Source of the DNA: an uncultured Pseudomonadota bacterium
GTDB taxonomy: Bacteria > Pseudomonadota > Gammaproteobacteria > Methylococcales > Methylomonadaceae
Assembly: GCA_903867225.1 (NCBI GenBank)
Contig: CAIPQN010000085.1
Coordinates: forward strand, 1-64,000
DNA length: 64,000 nucleotides
Direction of reading: 5' to 3'
Shown: in pieces, positions 18,772-33,605 of the stretch
How positions within the stretch are numbered: position 1 is the stretch's first letter
How the letters are laid out: each line of letters opens with the position of its first letter
Program-made: the position numbers and the translations under genes
Notes under the pieces: generated by a model
What the model was told of the DNA's origin: nothing
The model's input: the letters and a program-made list of their open reading frames with translations, nothing else
Databases searched by the model: none

Positions 18772-20313
18772 ATGCAATTAAATCCATCTGAAATCAGTGA
18801 TCTGATTAAAAAGAAGATCGAAAACTTCGACTTAAGTACGCAAGTACACACCGAAGGCACCGTTGTCAGTGTAACTGACGGGATTGTGCGAGTTCACGGA
18901 CTTTCACAAGCGATGCAAGGTGAAATGCTAGAATTTACTGGCGGCACTTTTGGCATGGCTCTCAATTTAGAAAGAGATTCGGTCGGCGCGGTTGTTTTAG
19001 GTTCTTACCAACATATTTCTGAAGGCGACACTGTTAAATGTACGGGAAAAATTTTAGAAGTTCCCGTTGGTGAAGCTTTACTAGGTCGTGTCGTTGATGC
19101 CCTAGGTAATCCAATTGATGCAAAAGGTGTAATTGATACCACAGAATTCTCTCCGATTGAAAAAATTGCCCCAGGCGTTATCGCGCGTCAATCCGTTGAT
19201 CAACCTGTTCAATTAGGTTTGAAATCTATCGATGCGATGATTCCAGTCGGTCGCGGTCAACGTGAATTGATTATCGGTGATCGTCAAACTGGAAAAACAG
19301 CGATTGCTATTGATGCGATTATCAATCAAAAAGGCACAGGCATTAAATGTATCTATGTCGCGATTGGTCAAAAACGCTCATCAATTGCCAATGTTGTTCG
19401 CAAATTAGAAGAGCATGACGCATTAGCGCATACGATTATCGTGGTTGCTTCGGCTTCTGAATCAGCGGCATTACAATTCATTGCACCTTATACAGGTTGT
19501 ACGATGGGTGAATATTTCCGCGACAAAGGCGAAGACGCGCTAATCATTTATGATGATTTGACAAAACAAGCGTGGGCTTATCGTCAAGTTTCATTGTTGT
19601 TACGCAGACCGCCTGGTCGTGAAGCCTACCCTGGTGACGTTTTCTATTTGCATTCTCGTTTATTGGAACGCGCTTCGCGTATCAATGCAGCTGAAGTTGA
19701 AAAGTTAACTGGCGGCAAAGTAAAAGGCAAGACTGGTTCTTTAACCGCATTACCAATTATTGAAACTCAAGGCGGTGACGTTTCTGCTTTCGTACCGACT
19801 AACGTAATTTCGATTACTGACGGACAAATCTTTTTAGAAAGTAATTTGTTCAACTCAGGTATTCGTCCTGCGGTAAATGCGGGGTTATCTGTTTCACGAG
19901 TAGGCGGCGCGGCACAAACGAAAATCATCAAAAAGCTGGGTGGTGGTACACGTTTAGATTTAGCGCAATATCGTGAATTAGCTGCATTTGCTCAGTTCGC
20001 ATCAGATTTAGACGAAAGTACACGTAAACAAATTGAACGCGGTCAACGTGTTACTGAATTGATGAAACAAAATCAGTATTCACCGATGTCTGTTGCACAA
20101 ATGGCAGTTTCTTTGTTTGCAGCGAATGAGGGATTTTTAGACACTGTTGAAGTGAATAAAGTCTTAGATTTTGAAGCAGCACTGCAATCGTATATGAAAT
20201 CTGAACACACCGAATTGATGGCTAACATCAACGCGACTGGCGATTTCAACAACGACATTAGCACGGGCATTCGTTCAGCGATTGAAACGTTTGTAAAAAC
20301 TCACAGTTGGTAA
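18772..20313 (+). CDS. atpA: ATP synthase subunit alpha
   Basis: 513 residues, same as E. coli. P-loop '[13 protein letters not shown]'; '[21 protein letters not shown]' is the family signature. Non-catalytic nucleotide-binding subunit of F1. Confidence 0.98.
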   Translation: MQLNPSEISDLIKKKIENFDLSTQVHTEGTVVSVTDGIVRVHGLSQAMQGEMLEFTGGTFGMALNLERDSVGAVVLGSYQHISEGDTVKCTGKILEVPVGEALLGRVVDALGNPIDAKGVIDTTEFSPIEKIAPGVIARQSVDQPVQLGLKSIDAMIPVGRGQRELIIGDRQTGKTAIAIDAIINQKGTGIKCIYVAIGQKRSSIANVVRKLEEHDALAHTIIVVASASESAALQFIAPYTGCTMGEYFRDKGEDALIIYDDLTKQAWAYRQVSLLLRRPPGREAYPGDVFYLHSRLLERASRINAAEVEKLTGGKVKGKTGSLTALPIIETQGGDVSAFVPTNVISITDGQIFLESNLFNSGIRPAVNAGLSVSRVGGAAQTKIIKKLGGGTRLDLAQYRELAAFAQFASDLDESTRKQIERGQRVTELMKQNQYSPMSVAQMAVSLFAANEGFLDTVEVNKVLDFEAALQSYMKSEHTELMANINATGDFNNDISTGIRSAIETFVKTHSW

Positions 20314-20325
20314 AAAGGTCTTCTT

Positions 20326-21195
20326 ATGGCTGTTGGTAAAGAAATACGCACAAAGATCGGCAGTATTAAGAATACTCAGAAGATCACTCGCGCTATGGAA
20401 ATGGTCGCGGCGAGTAAGATGCGTAAAACAAAAGAAAGAATGTTGGCAACACGCCCGTATTCAAAAAAGATTGGCACAATAATTAAGCATCTTGCTTATG
20501 CTAATCCAGAATATAAGCATTCTTTTCTTGTTAAACGTGAAGTAAAACGCATCGGCATCATTGTGGTGAGTTCTGATCGCGGTTTATGTGGCGGCTTGAA
20601 TTCTAACTTGTTTAGAAAGTTGTTAGGGCAATTAAAGCAATGGGACAACGCTGGTTTTGAAGTTGATGTTTGTACAATCGGCTCAAAAGCTTACGGTTTT
20701 TTCGCTGGTTTGAGTAAGTGTACTGTAATCGGACATACCGCTAAATTAGGTGATACACCGCATTTAGATGACATTATCGGCATTATTAAAGTCATGTTAG
20801 ACGCATACCATGCTGGTCAAATTGACGAATTGCATGTTGTTAGCAATGAGTTTGTGAATACGATGACGCAACATCCGACTCTTGAGAAGTTGTTGCCGAT
20901 TGTACCGAATGAATTGAATGATCAATTAAGCAATCGTCATTGGGATTACATTTATGAACCAGATGCCAAAGAAGTTTTAGATCACCTTTTGACACGTTAC
21001 ATTGAGTCGATTGTTTATCAAGGTTTGGTCGAAAATAATGCGTGTGAACAAGCAGCCCGAATGGTGGCTATGAAAAGTGCGTCCGATAACGCAGGCAACC
21101 TGATTAAAGAACTACAACTGATTTATAACAAAGCTAGACAAGCCGCTATTACTCAAGAAATTTCAGAAATTGTTGCTGGTGCAGCCGCTGTTTAA
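20326..21195 (+). CDS. atpG: ATP synthase subunit gamma
   Basis: 289 residues. '[23 protein letters not shown]' and the C-terminal '[21 protein letters not shown]' are the paired helices of the rotor shaft. A GC-rich hairpin follows before atpD. Confidence 0.97.
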   Translation: MAVGKEIRTKIGSIKNTQKITRAMEMVAASKMRKTKERMLATRPYSKKIGTIIKHLAYANPEYKHSFLVKREVKRIGIIVVSSDRGLCGGLNSNLFRKLLGQLKQWDNAGFEVDVCTIGSKAYGFFAGLSKCTVIGHTAKLGDTPHLDDIIGIIKVMLDAYHAGQIDELHVVSNEFVNTMTQHPTLEKLLPIVPNELNDQLSNRHWDYIYEPDAKEVLDHLLTRYIESIVYQGLVENNACEQAARMVAMKSASDNAGNLIKELQLIYNKARQAAITQEISEIVAGAAAV

Positions 21196-21223
21196 ACTGA
21201 CCGAAAAATAAGTAGCGTAATGT

Positions 21224-22688
<1,465 letters not shown>

Positions 22689-22727
22689 GGCTGTTGTCAA
22701 CTAACTTTAAATTTTTAAGGTAATAAA

Positions 22728-23150
22728 ATGACTATGACAGTGCATGTAGACATCGTGAGTGCAGAAAAAGAAATTTTTTCTGGGTTGGCTGAAATGGTTT
22801 TTGCCCCTGCTGAAATGGGCGAGCTTGGTATTTCACCTCGACACGCACCTTTAATCACAAGGCTGAATCCTGGTGAAGTTCGCGTCAAAGTAAGCAGCAC
22901 TGAAAGCTACCCATTTTTTATTTCAGGCGGTCTATTAGAGATTCAACCACATGTGGTAACGATTTTGGCTGATACTGCCATTCGTGCGAAAGACATCGAC
23001 GAAGCAGCTGCAATGCAAGCCAAAGCGCGAGCTGAAGAAATTTTGGCAGACAAAACCAGTCGTGTGGATTATGCGTCGGCGGAAAAACAACTGTTCCAAG
23101 CAATTATGCAATTACGCACACTCGATAGATTTAGAAAACGCGGCGGCTAA
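22728..23150 (+). CDS. atpC: ATP synthase subunit epsilon
   Basis: 140 residues. N-terminal beta domain ('VHVDIVSAEKEIFSGLAEMVFAPAEMGELGISPRHAPLIT') and C-terminal helical hairpin that inhibits ATP hydrolysis. A strong terminator follows. Confidence 0.96.
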   Translation: MTMTVHVDIVSAEKEIFSGLAEMVFAPAEMGELGISPRHAPLITRLNPGEVRVKVSSTESYPFFISGGLLEIQPHVVTILADTAIRAKDIDEAAAMQAKARAEEILADKTSRVDYASAEKQLFQAIMQLRTLDRFRKRGG

Positions 23151-23176
23151 CGATTTAAGTTATCGCTCGATTCTTG

Positions 23177-23215
23177 AAAAAAGCCCGATAACGTTTCACG
23201 CTATCGGGCTTTTTT
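23177..23215 (+). terminator. Terminator of the atp operon
   Basis: AAAAAAGCCCGATA at 23177-23190 pairs with TATCGGGCTTTTTT at 23202-23215. Confidence 0.92.
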
Positions 23216-23237
23216 GTTTATTTTACGGAAAAGAAAA

Positions 23238-24608
23238 ATGAATCTCACCACGATTATTCTTGCCGCTGGCAAAGGAACGCGAATGCGTTCGCAGTTACCA
23301 AAAATTTTACATTCAATTGGTCACAAATCGTTATTGCATCATGTTTATGATTTGAGTGTAGCGATGGAAAACAATACGATTAATATTGTGATTGGACACG
23401 GCGCGGAATTAGTAAAGAAAACATTAGCTGATTTTGCCTGTTTGTGGACTGAGCAACCGCAGCAACTCGGTACAGGTCATGCAGTTCAACAGGTTAGCAA
23501 TCAAATTGATGACAATTCGATGGTACTTATTCTGTATGGAGACGTTCCATTATTACAAGTGGAAACTTTAAAAAAGTTGCTTGGGAAAATAAACGAAAAA
23601 ACGTTAGCTCTTTTGACTGTAAATTTACAAAATCCGACAGGATACGGACGAATCGTGCGTAATGACTTAGGAAAGGTTTTACGAATTGTTGAAGAAAAAG
23701 ATGCAACTGAAATAGAAAAAAAAATTACTGAAGGCAATACAGGAATTTTAGCAGTTCAAGGAAAAGCCTTAAAAAAATGGCTGTCGCAACTTGGCAATAA
23801 TAACGCCCAAGGTGAATACTATTTGACCGATATTATTGCACTCGCGGTTGCTGATGGTTTTGAAATTGCGACCAGTTCACCAGCAAATGAAGATGAAGTT
23901 TTGGGCGTAAACGATAAATTGCAACTCGCACATTTAGAACGTGTTTATCAATTACAACAGGCTCAAAATTTAATGCGTCAAGGCGTGACATTGCGTGATC
24001 CGAGTCGTTTTGATTTGCGTGGTTTGTTAGAAGTTGGACAAGATGTTGAAATTGATGTGAATGTAATTTTTGAAGGTGAAAATCGCATCGGTAACAACGT
24101 CAAAATTGGCGCAAATTGTTACATTAAAAATGCCACGATTGGCGATGATGTAATTATTTTGTCAAATTGCGTAATTGACACTGCAGTTATCGGTGCAAAT
24201 AGCCGCATTGGACCTTTTGCGCGATTACGCCCTGAAACGGTTTTAGCGACGGACACGCATATCGGTAATTTTGTGGAAATCAAAAAATCGATTATCGGGC
24301 AGGGCAGTAAAGTTAATCATTTAAGCTACATCGGTGACAGCCTCGTTGGTAAAAAAGTGAACATTGGTGCTGGCACAATTACTTGCAATTACGACGGCGT
24401 AAATAAATTTCAAACTATCATCGAAGATGGTGCATTCATTGGTTCTGACACGCAATTAGTCGCTCCAGTTACCGTTGGTAAAAACGCCACAATCGGCGCG
24501 GGTTCTACGATTACGAAGGACACTCCTGATAACCAATTAACATTCAGCCGTAGCAAACAAATGTCGCTCGAAAATTGGCAGCGACCTGTCAAAAAGGAGA
24601 AATTATAA
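23238..24608 (+). CDS. glmU: Bifunctional UDP-GlcNAc pyrophosphorylase / GlcN-1-P acetyltransferase
   Basis: 456 residues from ATG 23238; the upstream in-frame ATG at 23214 falls in the terminator. '[13 protein letters not shown]' is the uridyltransferase motif; the C-terminal half is a left-handed beta-helix with hexapeptide repeats ('[18 protein letters not shown]', '[13 protein letters not shown]'). It performs the last two steps to UDP-GlcNAc for peptidoglycan and LPS. It overlaps glmS by one base. Confidence 0.97.
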   Translation: MNLTTIILAAGKGTRMRSQLPKILHSIGHKSLLHHVYDLSVAMENNTINIVIGHGAELVKKTLADFACLWTEQPQQLGTGHAVQQVSNQIDDNSMVLILYGDVPLLQVETLKKLLGKINEKTLALLTVNLQNPTGYGRIVRNDLGKVLRIVEEKDATEIEKKITEGNTGILAVQGKALKKWLSQLGNNNAQGEYYLTDIIALAVADGFEIATSSPANEDEVLGVNDKLQLAHLERVYQLQQAQNLMRQGVTLRDPSRFDLRGLLEVGQDVEIDVNVIFEGENRIGNNVKIGANCYIKNATIGDDVIILSNCVIDTAVIGANSRIGPFARLRPETVLATDTHIGNFVEIKKSIIGQGSKVNHLSYIGDSLVGKKVNIGAGTITCNYDGVNKFQTIIEDGAFIGSDTQLVAPVTVGKNATIGAGSTITKDTPDNQLTFSRSKQMSLENWQRPVKKEKL

Positions 24609-26437
24609 TGTGTGGCATTGTCGCAGGAATCGCGCAACGCAACGTAATTCCAATTTTATTGGAAGGTCTAAAACGCTTGGAATACCGTGGTTATGATTCG
24701 GCTGGGTTAGCGGTTTTGTATGAACAAACGATTTTGCGTCAACGAGCGGTTGGTAAAGTTAGTGGCTTGGAATCGTTGTTACGAGAAAATCCAGCGTCGG
24801 GAAATATCGGCATCGCACACACACGCTGGGCAACGCATGGAAAGCCAAGTAAAGAAAACGCGCATCCGCACGTTAGTTGCAATACGGTTGCAGTTGTTCA
24901 TAACGGAATCATTGAAAATCACGAACAGCTTCGTGCCGCGCAACGTCAAAATCATTACGAATTTACATCAGAAACCGACACCGAAGTGATTGTGCATGAA
25001 ATTTTTCACGCGCTTAAAACATCGGCAAATTTGCTGGAAGCGGTAAAAAATACTGTCCCAAAACTTGAAGGCGCGTATGCGCTAGCGATTATGTCTAGCG
25101 ATGAACCCGATACATTGATTGCTTGTCGAAAAGGCAGCCCATTAGTCATCGGTGTAGGAATTGGCGAATATTTTGTCGCATCCGATGTCGCCGCATTGTT
25201 GCCTGTCACACAACGTTTTATCTTTTTAGAAGAATCTGATATTGCTGCAATAAAAGTAGATTCACTGATAATTTATGACACGCAAAATAACATCGTGCAG
25301 CGTCCAATTAAAGAAAGTCAGCTCAAAGCAGATGCGGTTGAAAAAGGTGAATATCGCCATTTCATGATGAAAGAAATCTACGAACAACCATTCGCGGTTT
25401 CACAAACTTTAGAAGGTCGTTTTATCAATCAGCGTGTGCAAGATAGCGCGTTTGGTTTTGATGCCGCTCAAATTTTTGACGGCATTAAATCCATACAAAT
25501 TTTAGCTTGTGGTACAAGTTTTCATGCAGGTTTAGTTGCGCGTTATTGGTTTGAAGAATTGGCGCGTGTTCCTTGTAACATCGAAGTCGCTAGCGAATTT
25601 CGTTATCGTCACCCCGTTTTAGCTGCTGACACTTTAGTCGTAACGATTTCACAATCTGGCGAAACTGCTGACACGCTTGCAGCATTAAAGGAAGCAAAAC
25701 GTTTAGGTGCAAAACACGCATTGGCAATTTGTAACGTGCCTGAAAGTTCACTGGTTCGAGAGTCCGATTTAGTCTTGCTCACTCGTGCGGGTCCTGAAAT
25801 TGGCGTAGCTTCGACAAAGGCTTTCACGACGCAATTAGTGTCGTTAATGCTTTTAGTTTTGGCAGTTGGTAGACGTTTTCAACTCAATGAAACGCTGGAA
25901 CAGCATATTGTTGAAGAATTATTTAAATTGCCGCGTCAAATGGAAGAAGTGTTGCAACTCGATAAAGAAATCGAAATTTTGGCAGAACGTTTTGCTGAAA
26001 AACATCACGCGCTATTTTTAGGACGCGGAGCGCATTATCCGATTGCGATGGAGGGGGCGTTGAAACTCAAAGAAATTTCTTACATTCACGCTGAAGCCTA
26101 TCCAGCTGGTGAATTGAAACATGGACCGCTCGCGTTAATTGATGCTGATATGCCTGTAATTACGGTGGCTCCAAATAACAGTTTGCTTGAAAAACTTAAA
26201 TCGAATATGCAGGAAGTATCTGCGAGGGGCGGACAGTTAATTGTTTTCATGGATGAAACTTTGTTGCCGACGCATGATGAAAATGTGCAAATTATTAAAG
26301 TGCCGCAAGTCGATAATTACATTTCGCCAATACTTTACACGTTGCCGTTGCAATTGCTGTCATATCATGTCGCAGTTTTGAAAGGTACAGACGTTGATCA
26401 GCCACGCAATTTAGCGAAATCGGTTACAGTCGAATAA
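24608..26437 (+). CDS. glmS: Glucosamine-fructose-6-phosphate aminotransferase
   Basis: 609 residues from ATG 24608, giving the required N-terminal Cys2 (MCGIVAGI), the glutaminase nucleophile; GGAG is upstream. The glutaminase domain (about 1-220) is followed by two SIS sugar-isomerase domains ('[19 protein letters not shown]' near 300; '[24 protein letters not shown]' near 475). It feeds GlmU through GlmM. No glmS ribozyme is possible in the one-base overlap. Confidence 0.97.
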   Translation: MCGIVAGIAQRNVIPILLEGLKRLEYRGYDSAGLAVLYEQTILRQRAVGKVSGLESLLRENPASGNIGIAHTRWATHGKPSKENAHPHVSCNTVAVVHNGIIENHEQLRAAQRQNHYEFTSETDTEVIVHEIFHALKTSANLLEAVKNTVPKLEGAYALAIMSSDEPDTLIACRKGSPLVIGVGIGEYFVASDVAALLPVTQRFIFLEESDIAAIKVDSLIIYDTQNNIVQRPIKESQLKADAVEKGEYRHFMMKEIYEQPFAVSQTLEGRFINQRVQDSAFGFDAAQIFDGIKSIQILACGTSFHAGLVARYWFEELARVPCNIEVASEFRYRHPVLAADTLVVTISQSGETADTLAALKEAKRLGAKHALAICNVPESSLVRESDLVLLTRAGPEIGVASTKAFTTQLVSLMLLVLAVGRRFQLNETLEQHIVEELFKLPRQMEEVLQLDKEIEILAERFAEKHHALFLGRGAHYPIAMEGALKLKEISYIHAEAYPAGELKHGPLALIDADMPVITVAPNNSLLEKLKSNMQEVSARGGQLIVFMDETLLPTHDENVQIIKVPQVDNYISPILYTLPLQLLSYHVAVLKGTDVDQPRNLAKSVTVE

Positions 26438-26458
26438 ACTCAAAAGGAGAAATTCATT

Positions 26459-27526
26459 TTGCAAAAATATAACACCGATGACTTACGCATTTCAGGCATG
26501 AAAGAAGTTATCGCCCCTGTAGAAGTTCATGCGGAAATACCGCTTTCAGAAAAAGCGGCACAAACGACATTTCAAACACGTCAAGCCATTCACAACATTT
26601 TAGTTGGGCATGATGACAGATTAGTTGCCGTCGTCGGTCCTTGTTCGATTCATGATACGAAAGCCGCGCATGAATACGCCGCGCTTTTGAAAAACGCGAT
26701 GGCTGAACATGAAAAAGATTTGTTGATTGTGATGCGGGTATATTTTGAAAAACCGCGTACCACGGTGGGCTGGAAAGGTTTAATCAACGATCCTGATTTG
26801 GATTCCAGTTTTAATATCAATAAAGGTTTGCGAATTGCGCGGCAATTATTGCTTGACGTAAATGACATGGGCGTTCCTGCTGCAACGGAATATCTTGATT
26901 TAATCACACCGCAATATATTTCAGATTTAATTTCATGGGGCGCGATTGGCGCGAGAACGACTGAAAGCCAAGTACATCGTGAGTTAGCGTCAGGTTTATC
27001 ATGTCCAGTGGGTTTTAAAAATGCAACAGACGGCACAATTAAAATTGCGATTGACGCGATTGGCGCGGCGATGAGTCCGCACCACTTCTTATCGTTAACA
27101 AAAGCAGGGCATTCGGCGATTTTTTCGACGACAGGAAATGAAGACGTGCATATTATTTTGCGCGGCGGCAATCATCAGCCAAATTATGATGCAGTCAATG
27201 TAAATCAAGTCGCGCACGGCATGGAAAAAGCCCATTTGCGTCCCAACATTATGATTGATTTCAGTCATTCAAACAGTTTAAAACAATGCCAACGGCAATT
27301 GATTGTTGGCGATGATGTTGCCGCACAAATTGCGAGCGGTGATAAACGCATTATGGGTGTAATGATTGAAAGTCATTTGAAATCGGGTTCACAATCTGTT
27401 GTTCAAGGACAAGAATTGGTTTATGGACAAAGTATTACCGATGCGTGTTTATCGTGGGAAGATACGTTGCCGCTATTGAAAACCCTTGCGAATGCAGTTC
27501 AAAAAAGACGGAGTGTAAAAATATGA
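26459..27526 (+). CDS. aroG: 3-deoxy-7-phosphoheptulonate synthase (DAHP synthase, class I)
   Basis: 355 residues from TTG 26459, with AGGAGA at 26445-26450 correctly spaced. '[19 protein letters not shown]', '[15 protein letters not shown]', '[20 protein letters not shown]' and '[13 protein letters not shown]' are typical of the AroF/G/H family. First step of the shikimate pathway. Which amino acid inhibits it cannot be told here. The following thiSG overlaps its stop. Confidence 0.95.
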   Translation: MQKYNTDDLRISGMKEVIAPVEVHAEIPLSEKAAQTTFQTRQAIHNILVGHDDRLVAVVGPCSIHDTKAAHEYAALLKNAMAEHEKDLLIVMRVYFEKPRTTVGWKGLINDPDLDSSFNINKGLRIARQLLLDVNDMGVPAATEYLDLITPQYISDLISWGAIGARTTESQVHRELASGLSCPVGFKNATDGTIKIAIDAIGAAMSPHHFLSLTKAGHSAIFSTTGNEDVHIILRGGNHQPNYDAVNVNQVAHGMEKAHLRPNIMIDFSHSNSLKQCQRQLIVGDDVAAQIASGDKRIMGVMIESHLKSGSQSVVQGQELVYGQSITDACLSWEDTLPLLKTLANAVQKRRSVKI

Positions 27527-28500
27527 TGATTTATGTCAATGGTAACGGGCGTGAAATAGCTGAAAATAGCGTGATTTCTGATGTGGTTGCCGAATTAGGT
27601 TTAACGGATAAAAAAATTGCCATTGAATTGAACGAAGAAATTTTGCCTTTCCAAAATTTTGCCACACACGTTTTGAATGCGAATGATAAATTGGAAATCG
27701 TTCAGGCGATTGGCGGCGGACAAGATGATTCTTTTCTCATTGCGGGCAAACGCTATCAATCGCGTTTGTTGGTTGGGACAGGAAAATATAAAGATTTAGA
27801 AGAAACGCGTTTAGCGATTGAAGCGAGTGGCGCGGAAATTGTGACCGTTGCCATTCGTCGCACAAATATCGGACAAAATGCGGGGGAACCCAATTTACTC
27901 GACGTGATTTCACCCGACAAATATACAATTTTGCCAAACACTGCGGGCTGTTACAGTGCGGAAGAAGCTGTGCGGACGTGTCGATTGGCGCGTGAATTAT
28001 TGGGCGGACATAATTTAGTTAAACTCGAAGTTTTGGCTGACCAAAAAACGCTGTTTCCGAATGTCGCTGAAACCTACATTGCTGCTGAAATTTTGGTGCG
28101 TGAGGGTTTTGAAGTGATGGTTTATACCAACGACGACCCGATTGCCGCAAAACGTTTGGAAGAAATGGGTTGTGTGGCGGTGATGCCACTTGCGGCACCG
28201 ATTGGTTCAGGTTTGGGAATTCGGAATCCCTATAACATTTTAACGATTGTCGAAAATGCTAATGTGCCGATTTTAGTGGATGCAGGCGTAGGAACAGCGT
28301 CGGATGCGGCGATGGCAATGGAATTAGGTTGCGGCGGTGTGTTAATGAATACCGCAATTGCCGAAGCAAAAAATCCAATTTTAATGGCTTCCGCAATGCG
28401 AAAAGGTATTCAAGCAGGACGCGAAGCCTTTTTAGCGGGTCGAATGCCACGCAAACGTTTTGCTTCCGCTTCTTCACCGATTGATGGGTTGTTTTTTTAG
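27523..28500 (+). CDS. thiG: ThiS-ThiG fusion: sulfur carrier plus thiazole synthase
   Basis: 325 residues from ATG 27523, overlapping aroG by four bases (ATG 27526 is an alternative). Residues 1-66 are ThiS-like ('[26 protein letters not shown]', ending '[10 protein letters not shown]'); the rest is ThiG ('[19 protein letters not shown]', '[11 protein letters not shown]', '[22 protein letters not shown]', '[14 protein letters not shown]'). ThiG builds the thiazole of thiamine with sulfur from ThiS. In standalone ThiS the Gly-Gly is C-terminal and thiocarboxylated; here it is internal. Such bifunctional proteins are known, but how sulfur is delivered is unclear unless the chain is cleaved. 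Confidence 0.92.
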   Translation: MMIYVNGNGREIAENSVISDVVAELGLTDKKIAIELNEEILPFQNFATHVLNANDKLEIVQAIGGGQDDSFLIAGKRYQSRLLVGTGKYKDLEETRLAIEASGAEIVTVAIRRTNIGQNAGEPNLLDVISPDKYTILPNTAGCYSAEEAVRTCRLARELLGGHNLVKLEVLADQKTLFPNVAETYIAAEILVREGFEVMVYTNDDPIAAKRLEEMGCVAVMPLAAPIGSGLGIRNPYNILTIVENANVPILVDAGVGTASDAAMAMELGCGGVLMNTAIAEAKNPILMASAMRKGIQAGREAFLAGRMPRKRFASASSPIDGLFF

Positions 28501-28554
28501 AAAATCCCCTTCCTTTTCGCCCTATAATAGGACGTTTATTTCATAAATAAGTAG

Positions 28555-30033
<1,479 letters not shown>

Positions 30034-30057
30034 AAGTCTGCGAATTTTGTAATTTTG

Positions 30058-30102
30058 AAAACGCTTTGACGGGTTAAAACTCTCAAGGCGTTTTGTTTTT
30101 TT
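30058..30102 (+). terminator. Terminator after guaB
   Basis: AAAACGCTTTGA near 30058-30069 pairs, with one G-U, with TCAAGGCGTTTT at 30083-30094, then GTTTTTTTT. Confidence 0.85.
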
Positions 30103-30133
30103 TCAAGCCCGCCAATCTTTTCAAGGAAAAATC

Positions 30134-30988
30134 ATGAAAGAAGTTGCCTCATTGCAGTACGGCGTTATTTTTAAAAAAGCGTTTTGCGACGTGGATGTTT
30201 TTAAAGGGTTTGTGCGCGATATTTTAGGTATTGAGCTGAATATCGACAAAGTTGAAACCGAAAAAGAATTTCAACCTGCTATCGGCAAAGTCGCGGTGAA
30301 ATTCGATTTGTACGCACAAGATAATGACGGGCGGGTGATTGTCGAAATTCAACATCAGTATTCGTCCAATGATCATTACGATCGATTTTTACATTATCAC
30401 TGCGTTGCCTTACTTGAACAGGCCGAAAATGCCAAAAACTATAAGCCGCCTCTCGCGATTTATACCATCGTTGTTTTAACTTCTTCTGATACGAAATATC
30501 GTGAAGATGTTTTAACAATTGATTTTGATTTGAAAACAAAAGCAGGCAAAGCGTTAAGCGAGATTCCACATAAAGTAGTTTTTTTGTGTCCACGTCACGT
30601 TGATGAAAATACACCAACCGCTTATCGTGAATGGTTAGATGTGATTTTTGATAGTTTGGATGGTAGCGTCGATGAAACGCTGTATCACAAATCCGAAGTT
30701 CAAAAAATTGTTGAACATATTCAACAAAGCGGTGTTTCTCCCGAAGAAAAAGCCCAAATGATTGAGGAATACAACTGGGAGCAATTCAAAATGAAGCAAG
30801 AAAAGCTACTTCTTGAAAGTATTGAGCGCAGTAAGATTGAAGGCAAAATTGAAGGCAAAATTGAAGGTGAACAAGCCAAAGCATTAGCCATTGCTAAAAA
30901 ATTGCTGGTTGCCATGAATAATATGCAAATTGCTGAAACAACTGGCTTAACGATTGAAGCCGTTGCTGAATTACGAAATGGCGATTAA
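30134..30988 (+). CDS. Rpn/PD-(D/E)XK transposase-like nuclease
   Basis: 284 residues. 'LQYGVIFKKAFCDVDVFKGFVRDILG' and 'KFDLYAQDNDGRVIVEIQHQYSSNDHYDRFLHYHC' match the PF12784/Rpn group, where D...E-x-Q forms the nuclease site. The tail carries a tandem tripled 'KIEG' segment (IEGKIEGKIEGE) and a short helix-turn-helix-like end ('NMQIAETTGLTIEAVAEL'). Relatives promote recombination and some act in phage defence. It stands between guaB and a DNA methyltransferase with its own spacing, so it is probably an accessory insertion. Confidence 0.8.
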   Translation: MKEVASLQYGVIFKKAFCDVDVFKGFVRDILGIELNIDKVETEKEFQPAIGKVAVKFDLYAQDNDGRVIVEIQHQYSSNDHYDRFLHYHCVALLEQAENAKNYKPPLAIYTIVVLTSSDTKYREDVLTIDFDLKTKAGKALSEIPHKVVFLCPRHVDENTPTAYREWLDVIFDSLDGSVDETLYHKSEVQKIVEHIQQSGVSPEEKAQMIEEYNWEQFKMKQEKLLLESIERSKIEGKIEGKIEGEQAKALAIAKKLLVAMNNMQIAETTGLTIEAVAELRNGD

Positions 30989-31030
30989 ACCCACAACAAT
31001 TTAGCAAACTAAAATTACAAGGAAACAAAA

Positions 31031-31081
31031 ATGAAAACAAACCCTCTAGCATTACTGCCCAGCTTTGCGACAGATAATTAA
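31031..31081 (+). CDS. Possible 16-residue ORF before the methyltransferase
   Basis: ATG 31031 with AAGGAAA upstream; it ends TAA 31079-31081, five bases before the methyltransferase ATG. The peptide 'MKTNPLALLPSFATDN' is not recognised. It may be a leader or the remnant of a lost gene. Confidence 0.25.
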   Translation: MKTNPLALLPSFATDN

Positions 31082-31086
31082 AAACA

Positions 31087-32781
31087 ATGAAAAACCAAAT
31101 CTATTACGGCGACAATTTAGACGTTCTGCGTAACAACATCGAAAAAGAAAGCGTCGATTTGTGCTACATCGACCCGCCTTTTAATTCAAACCGCGATTAC
31201 AGCCAAATCTATTTGAACGTCGGCAAAGAAAAAGAAAACAACGCGCAAGCTCAGGCATTTATTGACACTTGGACATGGAATGACAGCGCAATTCAAGGAC
31301 TGGCAGAAATTAAAGCCAACATTGGCGGTGCATTAACCACGCAAAGTATTGATTTAATCAAAGGCTTAGAAATCGTGTTGGGTAAAGATTCGCTTTTTGC
31401 GTATTTGGTCAGCATGACGCTCCGAATTGCACAAATTCACCGTGTGTTAAAACCGACGGGCAGTTTTTATCTGCATTGCGACCCCACCGCGAGCCACTAT
31501 TTAAAACTGATTTGTGATGCTGCTTTTTGCTCACGCGGTGGCGCGTTTGTGAATGAAATTATTTGGAAAAGAACAAATGTTCACAGTCATGCAGCGCAGG
31601 GAACAACACATTTTTCAAGAGTTAATGACGTAATACTTTTCTATAGCAAATCTAATCAACGTATTTGGCGACAAATTTACACGCCACATAGTGAGCAACA
31701 CATAGCGAACTCTTACAAATACATCGAAGAAGAAACAGGGAGAAAATACGCGCTTAGTGATTTAACCGCGACAAACGGCAAAGCAAAAGGAAATCCCACC
31801 TTTGAATTTCTTGGTGTTACGCGGTACTGGCGTTACAACGAGGAAAAAATGGAGCGAATGCTAGCGGAAGGGTTGATTGTGCAAAAAAACACGGGAACTG
31901 TGCCACGATTTAAACGTTACCTTGATGAAAGCTCAGGGACTGAAGTTAGCTCATTATGGGCGGATATATCGCCGCTATCTGCAAAATCAAAAGAAAAACT
32001 CGGCTACCCAACCCAAAAACCAGAAGCCCTTTTAGAGCGCATTATCAACGCCAGTTCAAACGAAGGCGACGTTGTTTTAGATGCTTATTGCGGTTGCGGC
32101 ACAACGGTCGCCGTTGCTCATCGACTAAAACGCACTTGGATTGGTATCGACATCACTTATCAATCTATTTCACTGATTTTGAAACGCCTTGAAGATACCT
32201 TTACCAGTGATTTTAACGAAAGTGTACTTGATAAAGATTCTGCTAAAACGTTTGAAAAAATTGAAGTTAATGGCGTGCCGCGTGATATGGCGAGCGCGAT
32301 TGCATTGGCAAATAAATCCGACGACAAAACCCGCAAAGAGTTTGAAAAATGGATGGTGTTGGCGTACTCGAAAAATCGCGCCATGATTAACGACAAGAAA
32401 GGCGGCGACAAAGGCATTGACGGCATTGCGTACATTGCAGACCGCATCGAAAACGGCGCAGTTGAAACAGAAAAAGTTATTTTCAGCGTGAAATCTAACA
32501 AAAACGTGACGCAGGCAATGTTAAGAGAATTACTCGGAACGGTTGAACGCGAAAAAGCGGCGTGTGGATTTTTATTGATGCTTTACCCCGCCCCCGCATT
32601 GGTGAAAGAAAGTAAGCAATTAGGCGAATATATCAACGCATTCACGGGCAACAGTTACCCCAAAATACAGGTTATTTGCGTTGAAGATTTATTGAATGGT
32701 GAAACGATGAATTTACCGAACCCGATTGAAGTCACCAAAAAAGCAGAGCAAAACGAAGGCAAGCAAGGCGAAGTTTTCTAG
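31087..32781 (+). CDS. DNA N4/N6 methyltransferase with C-terminal nuclease-like domain
   Basis: 564 residues. Catalytic 'IDPPF' at residues 28-32 precedes the AdoMet motif '[15 protein letters not shown]' near residue 330, the beta-class order. Residues about 415-500 ('[32 protein letters not shown]', '[10 protein letters not shown]', '[21 protein letters not shown]') resemble a restriction endonuclease fold with D-x(n)-SVK, where the usual Glu/Gln of (D/E)xK is Ser. I infer a single-chain restriction-modification enzyme (type IIG-like) or a modification enzyme with a decayed nuclease. No separate specificity subunit is adjacent. Confidence 0.8.
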   Translation: MKNQIYYGDNLDVLRNNIEKESVDLCYIDPPFNSNRDYSQIYLNVGKEKENNAQAQAFIDTWTWNDSAIQGLAEIKANIGGALTTQSIDLIKGLEIVLGKDSLFAYLVSMTLRIAQIHRVLKPTGSFYLHCDPTASHYLKLICDAAFCSRGGAFVNEIIWKRTNVHSHAAQGTTHFSRVNDVILFYSKSNQRIWRQIYTPHSEQHIANSYKYIEEETGRKYALSDLTATNGKAKGNPTFEFLGVTRYWRYNEEKMERMLAEGLIVQKNTGTVPRFKRYLDESSGTEVSSLWADISPLSAKSKEKLGYPTQKPEALLERIINASSNEGDVVLDAYCGCGTTVAVAHRLKRTWIGIDITYQSISLILKRLEDTFTSDFNESVLDKDSAKTFEKIEVNGVPRDMASAIALANKSDDKTRKEFEKWMVLAYSKNRAMINDKKGGDKGIDGIAYIADRIENGAVETEKVIFSVKSNKNVTQAMLRELLGTVEREKAACGFLLMLYPAPALVKESKQLGEYINAFTGNSYPKIQVICVEDLLNGETMNLPNPIEVTKKAEQNEGKQGEVF

Positions 32782-32787
32782 CTAAAT

Positions 32788-32825
32788 ACCGCCCACTTTT
32801 CAAAAAAATGGGCGGTTTTGTTTTT
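32788..32825 (+). terminator. Terminator after the methyltransferase
   Basis: ACCGCCCA at 32788-32795 pairs with TGGGCGGT at 32809-32816, followed by TTTGTTTTT. It insulates the his genes. Confidence 0.88.
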
Positions 32826-32864
32826 CAAATCGAATTACTAAATTTAAAAAAAGGAGAAAAAACG

Positions 32865-33596
32865 ATGTTACTTATCCCAGCGATTGATTTAAAAGAAGGA
32901 AAATGTGTGCGTTTGCGTCAAGGGCGCATGGACGATGACACCGTGTTTTCGGATAATCCTGTTGAAGTCGCTGGACGCTGGGTTGAAGCTGGCGCGAAAC
33001 GGATTCATTTAGTGGATTTAGATGGCGCATTTGCTGGAAAACCGCGAAATGCTGACGTAATTACCGCGATTGCCAAAGCGTATCCGAATTTACCTGTGCA
33101 AATCGGCGGCGGCATTCGTGACGAAGCTACGATTGAAGCGTATTTAAACGCTGGCGTGCAATATGTGATTATTGGCACAAAAGCCGTTCAAGAACCACAA
33201 TTTGTCCGTGAAATGGCGGCGAAATTTGCGGGTCACGTCATGGTGGGTTTGGACGCAAAAGATGGCAAAGTGGCAACCGACGGTTGGGCGACGGTTTCAC
33301 AATTCGACGTAATCGAATTAGCGTTAGAATTTCAAGAAAACGGCGTTGCCGCGATTATTTATACCGATATTTCGCGCGACGGAATGATGCAAGGCGTGAA
33401 CGTTGAAGCCACGGCACGATTAGCGCGAGCGATTTCCATTCCCGTGATTGCGTCGGGTGGAATCACGAATTTGGACGACATTTACGCGCTCGGAAAAGTC
33501 GCAAACGACGGCATTATGGGCGCAATTACAGGACGAGCGATTTATGAAGGCACGTTAGATTTCGCCGAAGGTCAACGAATTGCAGACCAATTTTAG
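32865..33596 (+). CDS. hisA: ProFAR isomerase HisA
   Basis: 243 residues from ATG 32865, AAGGAG upstream. '[19 protein letters not shown]', '[20 protein letters not shown]' and '[14 protein letters not shown]' mark the half-barrel repeats. Fourth step of histidine synthesis. hisH is not in this window. Confidence 0.96.
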   Translation: MLLIPAIDLKEGKCVRLRQGRMDDDTVFSDNPVEVAGRWVEAGAKRIHLVDLDGAFAGKPRNADVITAIAKAYPNLPVQIGGGIRDEATIEAYLNAGVQYVIIGTKAVQEPQFVREMAAKFAGHVMVGLDAKDGKVATDGWATVSQFDVIELALEFQENGVAAIIYTDISRDGMMQGVNVEATARLARAISIPVIASGGITNLDDIYALGKVANDGIMGAITGRAIYEGTLDFAEGQRIADQF

Positions 33597-33605
33597 GAAA
33601 TAAAA

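Noticed and set aside
24595..24612. glmS ribozyme
   Set aside because: glmU and glmS overlap by one base, leaving no room, and the context is gammaproteobacterial.
27500..27526. TPP riboswitch ahead of thiSG
   Set aside because: The gene overlaps aroG; there is no leader.
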